Assembly: GCA_022478985.1 (NCBI GenBank)
Contig: JAKSZP010012245.1
Location: 1 to 64,000 of the forward strand
Direction of reading: 5' to 3'
DNA from: Massospora cicadina
Lineage: Eukaryota > Entomophthoromycota > Entomophthoromycetes > Entomophthorales > Entomophthoraceae
DNA length: 64,000 bases
Every line of letters begins with the position of its first letter. Positions within the stretch are counted from its first letter, which is position 1. Shown in pieces: positions 1 to 9,438 of the stretch. The notes under the pieces were generated by a model that ran no database searches, was not told the DNA's origin, and was given only the letters and a program-made list of their open reading frames with translations. The position numbers and the translations under genes were made by a program.

Positions 1-69
1 ATAATTGTGCCTTGCTGTACTACTGCGCCCCTCATGTCTGTAAGTGTTGGGGACCAGCCCCTGAAGCTG

Positions 70-477
70 GATAGGGTTCAGCACCCTTTCCGGACAAAGA
101 GGGGCCCCAATGCTTCTGTGGACCCTCTGTCACAGCTGGGTGACCTCGCCAACATGATAGATGAGCACTCGGTAACAGTTTTCATCCCTAAAGCCCTCCC
201 ACTTCCACCCCTTCCCTCCTCTTCAACCCTGGTAGGATTGATAGAGGGGGTCTGCAGGGAGGTGGTCCACGTCAGGGAACTTGGAGGGGGTCTGGAGGCC
301 ACCCACTCCCCAGGACATCCATGGCCAAAATTTGGGGTAATTGCAATTCCCAGCATTAAAGCCCAGTCAGTAATTTCCAGACTGGGGGGCAGTTTGGGCT
401 GGTCAGGTTCAGGAGCCAGGGCAGAACATGACTCAGATCAGAACCCAGGTATGAATGGCTTGGATCATTGGGTCTGA
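70..477 (+). CDS. U3 ORF of solo LTR B3 (unknown protein)
   Basis: An open frame running through the U3 part of the LTR, upstream of the TATA-like box. The segment LGDLANMIDEHSVTV (about 130-175) aligns with GDLAHIVDERWVTA in the LTR of B1 and with the equivalent in B2, followed in all by a Pro-rich PLPPLP-like stretch. The product is unrecognised. Codon-by-codon comparison of B1 and B2 suggests that the frame was under protein-level selection. In B3 the true start is unclear, and this solo copy is unlikely to be expressed. Confidence 0.4.
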   Translation, partial: DRVQHPFRTKRGPNASVDPLSQLGDLANMIDEHSVTVFIPKALPLPPLPSSSTLVGLIEGVCREVVHVRELGGGLEATHSPGHPWPKFGVIAIPSIKAQSVISRLGGSLGWSGSGARAEHDSDQNPGMNGLDHWV

Positions 478-936
478 CATTCTGAGGCAGTTTCAGGAGG
501 TTCAGATCATATGAGCCGCTCAATTGTGGGTTTGGACTGAATTATAATGAACCTGATCCATGGATCCCTGCCTTCTAAGGTGAATCCAAAATGCCCAAGC
601 CATGTGAATCAGCTGACTCAAGTCATTGGGACCTGGATTGGCAGCATCAATTTGGATTGTTCACAAAAAGTTGGGAAAATTTGCAAAAATTTTCTAAGCT
701 TCTGCCAAATTGGGAGCTGCCTTTCACCCCCCTCCGAGATAGCCAACTGAACCCCCTCCCCATTCCCCAAACAACCAATCCCCTGATGCCTTCCTATGCC
801 TATTGAACCATTTAAAAGGCAACTGGCCCCACTGAGGACAGTTGTCAGTTCATTCTTTTTAGCCTTTGTTGATATATAATCTGAGAAACTGCTTAGTTTG
901 CTACAGACTCACCCGCTTTTAACACAAATTTAAAAC

Positions 937-1374
937 ATGATTCCAATGTTTGATCTGACGAAGCGCGCCATTGCCCAGATCCTATTTCTAATGTTTGAAG
1001 ACTGGATTATCTGGTCACTTGATCCCACCACGCGGCAGCGGATTGTCAATGCAATAATCCAGCTCACCCCCACAGGCGAGCCCACTATTCCATTTGTTCC
1101 TTTGAGTCCATTAAATGAAGTCCCCTCCGTTTATTTGGACGTTGAGTCTGCCAAGTCTGCTCCACAGGGGGAGCGGTCTCAAGGCGTCCCTGGCCCACCG
1201 CGCATGGTTTTTGCTCTGTTCGCTGCCCCTGTCACTGCAGGTTCAGCTCATCAGCGGGACTCAGAGTGTCCCCTTTTGGTAAAACTCAGTCCCAGCCCTC
1301 CTATGGGGTTTCCTCCACTTCTACCCACATTCCCAATAGCATGGCGGTTTCTGTGCCGCCTCCTGCTGGTGTAA
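937..1374 (+). CDS. ORF of 145 codons in R/U5 of solo LTR B3
   Basis: Lies just downstream of the TATA-like box of B3, where the R/U5 part of the transcript should start. Begins MIPMFDLTKRAIAQILFLMF and contains FEDWIIWSLDPTTRQRIVNA, then a Pro/Ser-rich stretch. The extra length of B3 compared with B1 and B2 falls about here, so this may be a leader or gag-like ORF that other copies have lost. No motif I recognise. Being inside a solo LTR, it is probably non-functional now. Confidence 0.35.
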   Translation: MIPMFDLTKRAIAQILFLMFEDWIIWSLDPTTRQRIVNAIIQLTPTGEPTIPFVPLSPLNEVPSVYLDVESAKSAPQGERSQGVPGPPRMVFALFAAPVTAGSAHQRDSECPLLVKLSPSPPMGFPPLLPTFPIAWRFLCRLLLV

Positions 1375-1664
1375 AAGCCTTTCCTTTGAGCTCTGAAGGC
1401 CAGCAACTGTAATCCTTGGAAGAGTTGTCATCCTCCCTGCCTCTCCCGCCCTTGGGGGTTGCCCCCATTGCAACCATCTGGTTTGCCTTTGGGGCCTTCA
1501 GTATGTTATTGAACGTTTGCTTTCTTCATGAGCCCCATAGATCCCCACTTATCTTAGTCGCTCAGACTGCTATACCTCTGGCATTCTGGGCCCTCCACTG
1601 GGTGCTCGCGCACCCTGACTGGGATCCCAGTCTAGTTCTTCTTAGCCGCATCCATGACAATGTC

Positions 1665-3433
1665 CTAACCCCACGGAAGACCTGTTGGCATGAGACCCTT
1701 GCCAAATTTGCCTTTTCTTACAAGTTCATCAAGGGCAAGGATAATGGTTAGGCGGATGCTTTAAGCCACAACCCTGCTTTAGCTCCTGATACAAAGGAGG
1801 TAGAAGTTTATAACACACAGGAGATAATTTCTGCAAATAAAATTGTGTCTCAACTTTCCTCTCCACCAGCCAACAGGCCAGCGCTTGCACCTCTGGAAAA
1901 TGCAGAGAAATATAGTATGTTAAGAAAGATATTCCTTTCTCAGCTGTTATTAGCAGAATATACTATGGTACTTGCAAAAAGCGCTTTGAATCAAGAGGAT
2001 CTATCCAGGGGCTATCATGTGAAGGATGAGATGGTGTGGTTTCAGGGGCGCCTATGGGTTCCTGTGGGACCACTGCACCTGGAAATTATCCAGGACCATC
2101 ATGATGGACTCACCGTTGGTCGTCCTGGTAAAGAAAAGACCTTGGAGTTAACATGACGCACCTACAATTGGATGGGCTTGCCTGCTCAGGTGGGACGGTA
2201 TTGTAAAGAGTGCTTGATCTGCAACCAAATGAAACCAAATCATCAACCTTTAGCGGAGCTGTTGGTACGTTCCAGAAAGCTGAAGGGCCCTGGACTTCCC
2301 TATTGATGGATTTCATTGTGGAACTACCTGTCTCTGATGGATATGATGTTATCATGGTGGTGGACCGTTTTACAAAGTTCGCCCACTTCATTCCTTGTAG
2401 AGCTACAATAACCATGATTGATTTGGCTAGGCTCTTCATCGCTCATGTGTTTGCGCTCCATGGGGTTCCCCAAGAGATTATCAGTGACTGAGGACCCCAA
2501 TTTACCTCCATCTTTTGGGAAGAGTTATGTAAGACTCTTCAGATTCGCTCCTGATGTTTAACTGCCTATCATTACAACCAGATGGGCAGACTGAACGAGT
2601 GAACCAGTGCTTGGAGCAGTTCTTGCGGTGTTACACCGGCTCAGATCATTCAGATTGGGTTTCTCACCTTCCTATGGCCCAATTTAGTTACAACAACACT
2701 TTGCATTCTTCGATTGGTTGTTCCCCTTTTTTGCCAACTATGGCTTTAACCACGCCTTTAACATGGAGCCCATCTGTGGGTCTAAGGTTGAAGTGGTGGT
2801 GGACTTGGCCAAGACTATCAAGAAGGTCCACCAGGAGGTTTTTACAAGTTTGGAGGCAGCAATGCAAGTTTATAAGGAGAATGATGATGGTAAGCGCTGA
2901 GTGGATCCCGCATACAAGGAAGGGGATCTTGTGATGCTTGATGCTCATAACATCCCTATCAAGCAGCCATGCAAGAAGCTGGGACAAAAGAGGATTGGCT
3001 CTTACCGCGTTGTTAGAAAGGTGGGCCATGCCTCATACCAGTTAGATCTTTCTTTTTCATTTTGTATCTTATTTGTCTTTCATGAGAGAAATTGATGTTC
3101 AAGGGCCCCCCACCAGAGACACCCAAGGCCTATCTTGTGGATGGGGCGCCAGAGTGGGAAGTGGAAGAGGTAGTAGCCTCCCGCCATGTTAATAGAAGAC
3201 TTGAGTACCTGGTATCTTAAAAGGGTTTTGATGCTGCGGAGAACAGTTGGGTTCTAGCGTGCAACTGTGTGCACGCCCTAGATCTGATTGAAGCTTTTTA
3301 TAAGCGTTTCCCCCAGGCTGCTGGATCTCAACCCAAACTGACCGTTGCCACAATGAAGTTGGCCCCAGACCACAAGAACTTTTCCCTAGCACAAGCCCCT
3401 GGAGGGGGGTTGAGCCCCATCAGGAGGAGAGGG
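1665..3433 (+). pseudogene. A1 pol remnant: RNase H end, integrase, chromodomain
   Basis: In pol order: a conserved RNase H end (ADALSHNPAL near 1753-1785, with an in-frame TAG just before it); the H2C2 zinc finger of integrase (HH near 2097, CX2C of CKECLIC near 2203-2225); the integrase core with MDFIVELPV near 2307, ISD-stop-GPQF near 2482-2505 (TGA at 2489-2491 where related elements have Arg or His) and the catalytic Glu in PDGQTERVN near 2580-2610; and a C-terminal chromodomain (EVEEVVASRHV near 3160, then YLVS-stop-KGFDAAENSW). Frameshifts near 2155, 2340 and 2640 break it. The family assignment is secure; the protein is not functional. Confidence 0.85.
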
Positions 3434-3435
3434 TA

Positions 3436-3714
3436 ATGTCATGGTTAAATGACATGATAGTGGGTACCAACCCCAAGGATAAGGCTGGGCAACAGGAGGC
3501 CCAGAAGGTGAAACTTCAGGCCCTCCCTAACCTCAGGAACACAGTAGATCAACGCTGGGTACAAGCCAAATATGCCCAGGTTGGTACTAGTGAGGTGCCT
3601 AACGCCCAGCCCCTTGCATCAGCCCAGGCATTAAAATGGACAGTTTACTTGATTAATGCAGACGGTTCAATTTGGTTAGTTGAGGAACAGGGTTTTAAAA
3701 CATTCCATCTATGA
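3436..3714 (+). CDS. U3 ORF of A-type LTR (92 codons, unknown)
   Basis: Runs from MSWLNDMIVGTNPK to GFKTFHL at the start of the LTR. The core, LPNLRNTVDQRWVQAKYAQV, resembles GDLAHIVDERWVTA of the B family U3 ORF. The solo copy A2 keeps the same frame for about 60 codons, and most codon differences between the two copies are at third positions. Function unknown. Could be an accessory protein read from the 3' LTR or a fragment of gag; neither can be shown here. Confidence 0.45.
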   Translation: MSWLNDMIVGTNPKDKAGQQEAQKVKLQALPNLRNTVDQRWVQAKYAQVGTSEVPNAQPLASAQALKWTVYLINADGSIWLVEEQGFKTFHL

Positions 3715-4283
3715 ATTTACGCGTTTGGGTTGGATATAACTTCAAATAATTACTCAAGTGAAGTCAGTGTCAATGTATTCTACCAATTCAGATGGGAGTG
3801 TTTGCCTATTGGCGAATTGGTGCTTAGGACCACTTTGGCAGACCCAGAATTACCCTGACGACATATATAATTAATTTTTGGAACCAACATTCCTTGTTGG
3901 TCAACTTTTCCTAATATACCTTTCCCATTTTCTCATCTTTACTTATGTTATCTCTAACAATCCTGTGCGCGGAGCTCTTTGTGGAGGTCTCACGCTACAT
4001 TAACCTATCTATTCTATATACAATTAATTTATCAACTAGTGCACTGTTGGGTCGCTCAGGCTCCCTCCAAACTGGGACGTTTACCCCTTCTCCCTTTGCG
4101 CACCACGTCACTTTTGGTGGGTTGTTTATTATAAGGATTGTACTTCTCTTTTTAAGTTTTTATTGCTTCAGCACCCTCTTCTGGGATCTAGTAACTTCAA
4201 ACTAACGGCTGGTTCCCTGGCGTTAGCCTTGTGCACTGTGCACTACCACGCTGGGAACAGGAGAGCTATAGACACTCTTTACA
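3437..4283 (+). repeat. A1 3' LTR
   Basis: Directly follows the purine tract GGAGGAGAGGGTAA; begins TGTCATGG and ends CTTTACA. The same sequence recurs as solo LTR A2 (19693-20415 plus 26399-26529), whose boundaries are fixed by a target duplication, so the ends here are well supported. U3 holds the reading frame at about 3436-3714. A second hydrophobic ORF lies near the end (3945-4205). Confidence 0.85.
3945..4205 (+). CDS. hydrophobic ORF in the distal part of the A-type LTR (86 codons)
   Basis: Starts MLSLTILCAELFVEVSRYIN and contains a strongly hydrophobic stretch near its end (FIIRIVLLFLSFYCF), like a membrane segment. Hydrophobic frames at the equivalent place occur in the B1, B2 and B3 LTRs and in solo LTR H. 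No homology recognised. May be chance, since T-rich leaders encode hydrophobic residues readily. Confidence 0.25.
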   Translation: MLSLTILCAELFVEVSRYINLSILYTINLSTSALLGRSGSLQTGTFTPSPFAHHVTFGGLFIIRIVLLFLSFYCFSTLFWDLVTSN

Positions 4284-5093
4284 GTGGGGATATTGAAAAC
4301 AACAATTTAGCAAATTTTTTCTTTAATATAAGCAGTTAGTAAAAACAATTTATTAGATATTTTACAAAAATAACTAAAAACTATGAAAGAGCTTACCTTT
4401 AAGTTAAAATTATAGTTATGCAATTTAAGTGAGGTATCATCCCTAAAGTAATTAATGCTTTGAACTGTTTATATACTATAATATTGAGTCTATCTATATA
4501 TTAAAAGTGGATATGCTCACCTAAAAATATGCTAGCTATTTAGGCGTTAATATTGTTAAAAGCTTTATGGAACCAATATACATCATTAACTAATGTCAAG
4601 CTCATCAGTGGAGCTTAAATTATATGTGTTTTTATGGTTATAATTTGTGGGTAAATTTAAATACCTTTATATAATAATAAAGTTAAATTATTTGATGTTG
4701 AATCATCTATAGAATTCTTAAATAGTATCATAGAATTAGAGAATTAATTTTACCTAAACTTTTTTTCTATATCTCTAATTATCTGCAATTTTATAAAAGT
4801 GGGGCAGTAAAGCTAGATTGTATGAATTTAAGTTTCTCTAATAACAAAATCTCAAAATCTAATTGGCAACAGATAAGCTTTGATTCTCATAATTTCACCA
4901 TTGAACTATACCTGGATAATTATAATTTACTTCATAACTCCAATGATTAATTTAGACTTAGCATTGCTAATAGCAAAGTGAAATATAACATCATGTAAAA
5001 TATCAATTAGCTATAAAAAACATAAAACAACACCCCAAGATTAAAAAAGTGACCCCAAGGAGTGGTGCATAAATCTCAATTTCTAGCCCAGTA
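4284..5093. repeat. AT-rich repeat, left copy
   Basis: No coding frame. Shares blocks in the same order with about 8260-9438: one monomer of the 105-bp repeat near 4340-4440, the block GTCAAGCTCATCAGTGGAGC followed by TTAAATTA near 4596 (right copy near 8914), and a C-rich end near 5030-5093 (right copy 9370-9438). It starts directly at the end of the A1 LTR, so A1 may have cut it. Identity unknown. Confidence 0.6.
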
Positions 5094-5870
5094 AGTTTAA
5101 GATGAGCTCACACCAGCACAGCCTAAGGGCTGTGCCTCTGCTATTCTCTGAGCCCCATTTACCTTTAAATAAACTATCATGTGTCTCACTTGGACTAACA
5201 GCTTTGCTGTTTGCCCTTGTGCCCTATGAGCTAATTTATTACTATTACAATATGCCTCTGAGTAATGCTCTAAGGTTCAAAATACTTATGATAGGATGTT
5301 ATAGTGCCATAAAACTATCATTTGTGTCACTTATACCAACAGCTTCGCTGTTGCCCCTATGGCTGAGAAAATAGTAGTATAACTCTAAATAAAAACTCTA
5401 TAATATAATTAAACTCACAAACTTAAACAAACTGAGTATAAGTATTAAGACTAAGTGCTTTAGGTCAGATTAAAATATAACTATTCAAGGTTTTTTGATT
5501 TAGGTGAAGTATAGTAAAATTATATAAATTGGTATTAGGATAAGCTAACCATATAAAGAGCAAACACTTTAATATAGTTACAAATTAAAATAAAGGGCTT
5601 ATTTTCTGAAATTTATAGCTATTGGTATTGATTAATTTGTCTTAAATATTAAAACCTGGAGAAAACGGAGCATAATTTAATTTGGCACCATCTTTCACAG
5701 CTCAAAATAAGCAATACATATTATAATACATCATAATAAATCAAGTAGAAAAGACAAAATTCTATCTTGAAAATGATATTAGCAAATTTTTAGGATGGTA
5801 ATAGCTTAAGGTGAAATCAAAATCAACCAAACTCTACTTTATATTAGATCAAATAAATATATTATAAAAC
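5094..5870. other. AT-rich stretch with a short internal duplication
   Basis: No gene is supported. A segment near 5175-5220 (AAACTATCATGTGTCTCACT, then ACAGCTTTGCTGTT) is repeated near 5312-5355 with a few changes. The frame at 5102-5374 is open only across this duplication and has no recognisable product. Confidence 0.4.
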
Positions 5871-6038
5871 TTACCCTGATTTATTTATTTAACCGAAGTA
5901 AGCTGACCAGGGGATGGACATTACCAAACTAAAACTAAAATCATAATAAAAATAATGATTCAAACAAAACGCCCAATATGGATGGATCAATTGAATCGTA
6001 CCTAAAAAAATATCCAACCAGGTGGGCAGCAAATACTG

Positions 6039-6800
6039 CTATCCCTCCATGGTGGACGGGGAGGGGGGATTGGGGGGCTCATCTTCAGCTGCATCCATCT
6101 CATTCCAGAGTAGGGTGAGTGTTAAGGCAGATAGTAAGGGTGTGGGGGCATCGTCAGTATGGGGTTCAATATCCTTGATGACTGGAAATTCCAAATAGTT
6201 GCCAGCCATCATTATACCAACGATGTATTTGCCCAAAGCGTCTTCAGCTTTGAGGTGGGCGTCTGGGAATTTAACAAATGTAGCAATATTGGTTTGGGTT
6301 ATTTTTGCTTTCAGATTCCGTGCTACTGTTACCACGTTCTGGATGGCTTCAGTGACATTTTTGTGTAAAGTTTTCATGTTGATCTTACTTTGTGCAGTAA
6401 GATTTATGGGGATGATGGGAGGTGGAATTCCTCCTGTGAGTGCAGCCACAGATTTGGCAGCAGCTTTTTGAAGTGGATGGCAATCTGGTGTGGCAGCTGC
6501 TTCTACTGCAAGCTGGTGGTCACTGTAGAACAGTTTGGCATAAGGTTGTGGGACATATTTATGAGGTGGGAATTTTGCATCACATTCTGCATTACAGAGC
6601 CACTCAAGTTGCAGAATCAGTTCTTCAATGACGTTACCTGATTCATCAATTTCATCCAATAATTCCCATGTATTTTGGTTGAATTGGATTGGGGAATCAG
6701 CGTATGGTTGAGGTTTGTTCAATTCATTTGTGGATGCATGGGATTGAACTGGGATCCAATCCAATGTTTGGTTGGATGAATTATTTGTGGCATTGGGCAA
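6039..6800 (-). CDS. C-terminal part of ORF1-only LINE protein
   Basis: An uninterrupted frame of 253 codons ending at 6039. It starts MPNATNNSSNQTLDWIPVQS, then an acidic patch (LLDEIDESGN), a helix-rich middle (AVEAAATPDCHPLQKAAAKS, TLHKNVTEAIQNVVTVARNL) and an acidic Pro/Ser-rich tail (AAEDEPPNPPSPS). The same domain, diverged, follows the ORF1-like region in the copy at 42410-43945. It has no zinc knuckle, unlike the full LINE ORF1. The real start is upstream in the broken part, so this is the intact 3' portion of a longer protein. Function unknown; nucleic-acid binding is inferred only from the family. Confidence 0.6.
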   Translation of the reverse strand: MPNATNNSSNQTLDWIPVQSHASTNELNKPQPYADSPIQFNQNTWELLDEIDESGNVIEELILQLEWLCNAECDAKFPPHKYVPQPYAKLFYSDHQLAVEAAATPDCHPLQKAAAKSVAALTGGIPPPIIPINLTAQSKINMKTLHKNVTEAIQNVVTVARNLKAKITQTNIATFVKFPDAHLKAEDALGKYIVGIMMAGNYLEFPVIKDIEPHTDDAPTPLLSALTLTLLWNEMDAAEDEPPNPPSPSTMEG

Positions 6801-7716
6801 GGTGGGTGCTGATTGGTGGCTGTAGGTGCAGCTGCAGCATCAGGCATTGGAGGAGGGGAAGGTAGTATCATACCCCATTTCAGAGTTGGCGCAGGGTGGG
6901 TGGCGGATTGGTGGGCATCAGGCAAACTTTTGGCGTCAGTGGAAGTTTCTGAGTATGGTTATATACATTTTCAGTGGTCTAACATAAAACAGGATGGACA
7001 AATCGTCCATCTGCCCTCAACGCGGTCCCATAATGGATGGTCAGGGGCAGATGGGATGGTGGCATGAGGGGAATTGCTAAAGAAATTTTTGTAAATTCAG
7101 GACTGATTGTGGCATATGCCTGAGGCCCAGCGAGGCATGTGGCCCCATTTGGGACCACAAATTGTAAGATGGGGTTGGTGCCATAGGCTGCTAAACCTTC
7201 CATCAGCTCCTGGTGGAGCACTTCAGGGGGAGGTGGGTGGGCAAACCAGCGAACTGGACCACCAAGGTGGTGTCCATTGGGAGCCAAGTCCTAGTTGTTA
7301 GGAGGGGAATATTGTTAAAAATTAATGGCACCATTGCTGCAGTGGCTGCATCAGCTTCACAGGGGAAGCCAAGATCAAAGTACCCCTTATAGGGATGGAA
7401 ATCTATAAAACAGGCTGGTGTCATCACCACCTGAGCCATTCTGATAAATGGATTGGTCATCGTAGGGGAAGAATTTCCAATATTTGACCCTAAGGCTGAA
7501 ATGCATGTTGCTCTGGGGGAGCACCAGGGGGCAGCGGGGCACCGCTTGGGTTTGGGTGAGATGGGCATCAAGATCCTTGGGAGGAACAAATCATCCCAAT
7601 GGTTTGGAATGACTGGGCAAGCCAGTCCTAGCACATTTTCCTGTTAGATGGAAAATGGAGGGGGGAGTTTTGCCGCTGCCCCATGCTGGGACAGTCAGTG
7701 GGGGATCTGACAACAT
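6801..7716 (-). pseudogene. N-terminal part of ORF1-only LINE protein, frameshifted
   Basis: A likely start codon is at 7716 (MLSDPPLTVPAW). Three frames alternate across the region. Conserved pieces are PLVLPQSNMHF, then GYFDLGFPCEADAATAAMV and EVLHQELMEGLAAYGTNPIL. These align with GWIDIGFKTADEANAAAKVC and EEELHKGLVAYGEIQQLKL of the full LINE ORF1, which identifies the family. A Pro-rich linker joins this to the C-terminal domain. Broken by at least two frameshifts. Confidence 0.6.
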
Positions 7717-7821
7717 CAGAGCAAGAATTTGGTGTGCGATTAAGTGTTTGCTTTTAATTTTATAAAAATTAAAAATTTCTTGGAAAGTTACACTGAGCAG
7801 AGAGAGAAAAATTACCCTGAT

Positions 7822-8150
7822 AATATTAGTAAACATAGAATATTACAATAGATTATGCTGAAATCAAAAGCAATAATATTACTAAAAATATTACCAAATA
7901 AGAATCAAGACTCACCTTAAAAATATGTTTGCAAACATTTCAGATGATTACAAATGATCATACTGGAAATAAACATCTAGTGAAAACTAAGCATACTCAT
8001 TAAAAAACATACCTTGAAAAGATAACAATGAAAAAATTAGATCACAGATGATCATACTGGAAACAAATTTCTAATAAATATAATAGATTAAAAACTATAG
8101 ATAGTAAAAAATAAATAAAACCAATAGAAAACTTCACCTTAAAATGAGCT
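7822..8150. other. AT-rich stretch right of the ORF1-only LINE
   Basis: No gene. Contains loose relatives of the 105-bp monomer, for example ACATCTAGTGAAAAC near 7973. Confidence 0.35.
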
Positions 8151-8760
8151 CAATAGCACATTTTAAATTTAAGAATGTTATGCTGAGATCAAAAAACTAA
8201 AAACTAAAATTACTTTTTACTGACAGACTAATAAAAATAAATATTTAGTGAAGATCTTTCCTAAATAACCTTTACTATTTAAAAACACACCTTTACATTA
8301 AAATTATAATTCTGCATTTTAAGTGAGCATAATAAAAATATCTGTCTAGTGAAATTTCCCCTAAAGCCAAGATAACTAAAACCATTTAACATGCTTACCT
8401 ATATAATAAATACATAAACCTGAAGTTTAAATGTGGATAATAAAAACAATAACTAGTGAATATTTTTTATAAACCCTTTATAACCATAAACTAAAAAATT
8501 GCTTACCTTTGCATAGAAATTACACTTGTTGCAATTTAAGCAGGGATAATCCAAATAACAATCTGATGAATATTTTTGCTAAATCTTAAATAATTAAATC
8601 TAAAAAGTGCTTATCTTTATATCAGAATTACAATTATAAAATTTAAGTGGGATAATCAAAAATACATCTAGTGAATGTTTTCCTATATCCTAAATTAACC
8701 AAAAACAAAAATTGCTTACCATTTTATTGAAGTTAAACTTCTCAATTTGTGTGGGTATTA
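8150..8760. repeat. degenerate tandem repeat, unit about 105 bp, 5-6 copies
   Basis: Each unit contains a core like GATAATAAAAACAATAACTA followed by GTGAAT, then an A-rich stretch, then TTGCTTACCTTT and CAATTTAAGTGGG. Cores fall near 8230, 8330, 8437, 8548 and 8653, so spacing is 98-112 bp. A single unit lies in the left repeat copy near 4340-4440. Units are well diverged, so the array is old. Confidence 0.6.
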
Positions 8761-9438
8761 TCACTAGATATAATTAATGCTTTTTAATCTTTATTATATA
8801 ATATATACTTAGGGTTAAATATGAAGTTAGAATAACTTACCTAAAAGTGCAATAGTATTATGTGTTGCCATTGTTAAAAGCTTTTAAGAATTAATTAAAA
8901 ACTATAACTTATGTCAAGCTCATCAGTGGAGCTTAAATTAGATGCAATTTGATTAGTTATAATTCATCGTTTGTTTTATTTAACTATAAATATCAAAGAC
9001 AAGATTTAATTTATTTGGCATCAACTCATCTATCTATATTTAAAATTAGAAATATCAGAGAATCAGAGAATTAATTTTTTATCATATTTTAAAAATACTC
9101 TGAACATCATCAATTAGCTGCTACCTCAGGGTGAGGATGGGAAAGCTATATATATGAAAGCTAATTTGCCCTACTAACAAAATCTAAAAATCCAATTGGT
9201 ATTGGTTTAGGCTTCAAATCACCACTGATTTAGACCACTGAATCATGCTATAATAAAATTTAATCTAAATTGACATGAAACTCAAAATTATTGAGAAAAT
9301 TAATCTTAGCATCACTATTAGCAAAACAAGATAATACATTATAATTTAACTCCAAAAGCCCCAAAACCACCCAAAACAGTACCCCAAGCTTAAAAGGGTG
9401 ACCCCAAGAAAACACACGCAAATCTCACAACCTAGCTG
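8760..9438. repeat. AT-rich repeat, right copy
   Basis: Collinear with 4440-5093: TAATTAATGCTTT near 8780, GTCAAGCTCATCAGTGGAGC near 8914, GAATTAATTTT near 9068 and the C-rich end ACCCCAAG near 9378-9438. No coding frame seen. The two copies are in direct orientation. Confidence 0.55.

Larger units (their letters stand above)
39..1659 (+). mobile_element. B3: solo LTR of gypsy family B inside A1 RNase H
   Basis: Begins TGTAAG and ends ATGACA, the same termini as the LTRs of B1 and B2. It is flanked by the 5-bp direct repeat ATGTC at 34-38 and 1660-1664. No internal region follows, so this is a solo LTR left by LTR-LTR recombination. At 1621 bp it is about 470 bp longer than the B1 and B2 LTRs. 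It shares with them the U3 reading frame (130-190), a TATA-like ATTTAAAAGG near 809 and a hydrophobic end ending in HPDW. Confidence 0.85.
1..4283 (+). mobile_element. A1: Ty3/gypsy chromovirus, 3' half (left end outside window)
   Basis: The 3' part of an LTR retrotransposon: the end of RNase H, then integrase, a chromodomain-like tail, a purine-rich tract and a 3' LTR. RNase H is interrupted by solo LTR B3. Reading from position 38 straight to 1665 restores a continuous RNase H reading frame, which shows the order of events. The pol carries several stops and frameshifts, so it is dead. Its 5' LTR, gag, protease and RT would lie left of the window. The A-type LTR recurs as solo LTR A2 further right. 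Confidence 0.85.
5881..7811 (-). mobile_element. ORF1-only non-autonomous LINE (HAL1-like), full length
   Basis: A 1.9-kb unit in reverse orientation. It is bounded by the exact 10-bp direct repeat TTACCCTGAT at 5871-5880 and 7812-7821, a LINE-like target duplication. Its 3' end carries TAAATAAATAAA and a segment (5885-5928) matching the 3' end of the full LINE (12122-12165) at 42 of 44 bases. It encodes one protein, homologous to the LINE ORF1, and has no endonuclease or reverse transcriptase. The simplest reading is a half-LINE mobilised in trans by the full element. Confidence 0.75.

Noticed and set aside
7..477. 156-codon ORF as a host gene
   Set aside because: It starts outside and runs through a solo LTR whose ends and target duplication are exact; kept only as an LTR ORF.
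5102..5374. 90-codon hydrophobic ORF
   Set aside because: Spans a local duplication in AT-rich DNA; no support.
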